From: Pseudomonadota bacterium
Lineage (GTDB): Bacteria; Myxococcota_A; Polyangia; Polyangiales; Polyangiaceae
NCBI GenBank assembly: GCA_023432025.1
Contig: JAEYVE010000153.1
Location: 1-6,382 of the forward strand
DNA length: 6,382 nucleotides
Direction of reading: 5' to 3'
Below the pieces are notes generated by a model that was given only the letters and a program-made list of their open reading frames with translations, ran no database searches and was not told the origin of the DNA. This document shows, in pieces, positions 5,179-6,382 of this stretch. Position 1 is the stretch's first letter, and every line of letters starts with the position of its first letter. The translations under genes were made by a program, and so were the position numbers.

Positions 5179-6063
5179 ATGAGCAGCCCCGCCGAAGCTT
5201 TGGTTCGCCCCCGTGACGTGGGGCAGCTGCTCCGTTCTCTAGTGGTGCTGAGCAAGCCCGGCATCACGCGCATGGTGCTCATCACGACGTTCTGTGGTGC
5301 GTGGGCCGCGCCCGGCCCGACGGATGTGGTCGGTCTCATCGCGGTGGTGGTGGGTACGGGGTTCGTCGTTGCGGGAGCCAACGCGCTCAACATGTTCTTG
5401 GAGCGCGACACGGACGCGTTCATGACGCGCACGCGCGAGAGACCATTGCCGTCGGGTCGTTTGGAGCCGGACGTTGCGCTTGCCTTCGGTGTCGGCGTTG
5501 CCGTGGTCGGGCTCGTCGTGCTGGCGCACTTCGTGTCGATGGCGGCCGTCGCCCTCGCGGCGCTTGCGCTCTTGAGTTACGTGCTCGTCTACACGCCTCT
5601 CAAGCGCGTGACTTCCGCGGCCCTTTACGTGGGCGCGGTGCCGGGCGCATTGCCTCCCGCCATTGGATACGCAGCCATGACGGGCAAGTTGGAGTCCACC
5701 GGGCTCTTCTTGTTTCTGATTTTGCTCGTGTGGCAGCTGCCGCACTTCATTGCCATCTCCGTATTCCGAAGCAAGGAGTACGCAAACGCGGGCCTCAAGG
5801 TGGGCGAGTACAGTCTTCGCTCGGCAAAGCTGCACATCGTCGCGTTCTCGGCGCTCCTTTTGGTCACGACGCTCCTGCCGGTTTTTGGGGGCGTGGGCGG
5901 TGTGGTCTACGCCGTGTGCGCTGTGCTTTCGGGCGGCGCGTTCTTGGCCTGGGCGCTCCGAGGTTTGCGTCCGGACGCCGAAGGGCCCTGGGCTCGTTCG
6001 CTGTTCTTGGCCTCCATGCCGCACCTGGTTCTGGTGACGGCCACTTTGGTCATCACGGCGTAA
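5179..6063 (+). CDS. ctaB: Protoheme IX farnesyltransferase (heme O synthase)
   Basis: UbiA-family prenyltransferase (CtaB/CyoE) that attaches a farnesyl group to heme B, giving heme O for heme-copper terminal oxidases; an integral membrane protein. The 294 residues match the usual family length. Hallmarks: LSKPGITRMVLITTFCGAW (24-42), the Asp-rich substrate motif NALNMFLERDTDAFMTRTRE then RPLPSGRL (68-95), YTPLKRVTS (138-146), VGAVPGALPPAIGY (151-164) and VWQLPHFIAISVFRSKEYA (184-202) with conserved H189. About nine hydrophobic helices are visible. The first Asp of the NxxxDxxxD motif is Glu (N71, E75, D79), a conservative change, and the Asn often found after TSL in the second loop is Ala here. 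ATG 5179 has only a weak GAGAG before it; the 43-base gap from tatA suggests cotranscription and perhaps translation aided by the upstream gene. It ends at TAA 6061-6063. Oxidase subunit and ctaA genes are not in the window. Confidence 0.97.
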   Translation: MSSPAEALVRPRDVGQLLRSLVVLSKPGITRMVLITTFCGAWAAPGPTDVVGLIAVVVGTGFVVAGANALNMFLERDTDAFMTRTRERPLPSGRLEPDVALAFGVGVAVVGLVVLAHFVSMAAVALAALALLSYVLVYTPLKRVTSAALYVGAVPGALPPAIGYAAMTGKLESTGLFLFLILLVWQLPHFIAISVFRSKEYANAGLKVGEYSLRSAKLHIVAFSALLLVTTLLPVFGGVGGVVYAVCAVLSGGAFLAWALRGLRPDAEGPWARSLFLASMPHLVLVTATLVITA

Positions 6064-6382
6064 ACAGCGGCGCTTGGTCGCTGGTCGCTCGAGGGGAAGA
6101 GACGTTCGTCGAGTTTCCCGCCCTCAGGAGCAGACGCGCGCGCTTGGCGCGTAAGGGGGACCGGGACCGAGCCGAGCGTGTCGGCAGGAACGAACGGTCA
6201 CGCGCTTGTGATGCGCGGGAATCTCGGCTCCGGGAGCTTGGTTGAGTGTAGCCACACGTTCAGCGTGCGGGCTCGGGAGCTGCGTTTCGATTGTACTTTT
6301 TGCCGCGAAGCAGGCCTGAAACGCGCTTTTTGTCGGGCCGGGTAGGCCGACAGGCTGAATGTCTTTGCCTATTGCACAGGCC
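6064..6382. other. Gene-free tail after ctaB
   Basis: No credible gene or RNA gene is seen. No clear terminator follows ctaB; ACGCGC (6134-6139) and GCGCGT (6147-6152) could form a 6-bp stem but no T run follows. A related pair of motifs GGCTCCGGGAGCT and GGCTCGGGAGCT occurs near 6226 and 6270. From about 6290 base composition falls and a degenerate repeated motif begins. The next gene presumably starts beyond the right edge. Confidence 0.55.
6296..6382 (+). repeat. Degenerate repeated motif running off the right edge
   Basis: Three imperfect units each pair a T-rich block with a CAGGC block. Unit 1: CTTTTTGCC (6296-6304) and CAGGCCTGAA (6311-6320). Unit 2: CTTTTTGTC (6326-6334) and CAGGCTGAA (6351-6359). 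Unit 3: TCTTTGCC (6362-6369) and CAGGCC (6377-6382), cut by the window end. Unit 2 has an insert that can fold (GTCGGGCC with GGCCGAC, one bulge). The role is unknown. Confidence 0.35.

Noticed and set aside
5301..6245. Long + strand frame overlapping ctaB and extending past its stop.
   Set aside because: It is a shadow frame of ctaB rich in Arg, Gly and Ala without motifs.
6340..6382. TATTGCA near the right edge as a sigma-54 -12 element.
   Set aside because: No GG dinucleotide occurs at the required -24 spacing upstream.
1..6382. A search for a new defence, mobile or biosynthetic system in the window.
   Set aside because: All well-supported genes are housekeeping or ordinary signalling and membrane genes; no transposase, integrase, CRISPR array, toxin-antitoxin pair or nuclease cluster is visible.

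Overview
The window looks like part of a high-GC chromosome, most likely from a myxobacterium (Myxococcota, Polyangiales-like). The basis is indirect: coding regions are strongly G/C-biased at third positions, there is a Hanks-type Ser/Thr kinase of the style abundant in myxobacteria, and the flanking genes are ordinary aerobic housekeeping genes. No taxonomic marker gene is present, so this is inference.

Layout, left to right. (1) 1-860, +: the C-terminal part of a membrane dipeptidase (peptidase family M19); its start lies off the left edge. (2) 914-1441, +: a small acidic protein with a DUF1232/YkvA-like core. (3) 1450-1482: a strong perfect hairpin between convergent genes, probably a shared terminator. 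(4) 1491-3224, -: a soluble Hanks-type Ser/Thr protein kinase with a long C-terminal coiled coil. (5) 3225-3984: about 760 bases without a convincing gene. This stretch holds the probable kinase promoter, a doubtful translationally coupled pair of tiny ORFs and a long GC-rich palindrome. (6) 3985-4608, -: an exported or membrane protein of unknown function. (7) 4609-4874: a divergent control region with a terminator-like hairpin ending in six T and a second inverted repeat. (8) 4875-5135 and 5179-6063, +: tatA (twin-arginine translocase pore subunit) followed 43 bases later by ctaB (heme O synthase), a likely operon. (9) 6064-6382: a gene-free tail with a degenerate repeated motif running off the right edge.

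The only genes that clearly suggest joint function are tatA and ctaB. Tat exports folded cofactor-bearing proteins, including respiratory ones, and CtaB makes heme O for the heme-copper oxidase, so both serve assembly of the respiratory chain. The kinase, the DUF1232-like gene and the unknown membrane protein are neighbours without a demonstrable link.

I see no mobile element, CRISPR array, tRNA, rRNA or recognisable defence system. The items most worth a second look are the kinase activation segment that lacks the usual phospho-acceptors, the structured gap at 3413-3801, the orphan terminator before tatA and the repeat at the right edge.
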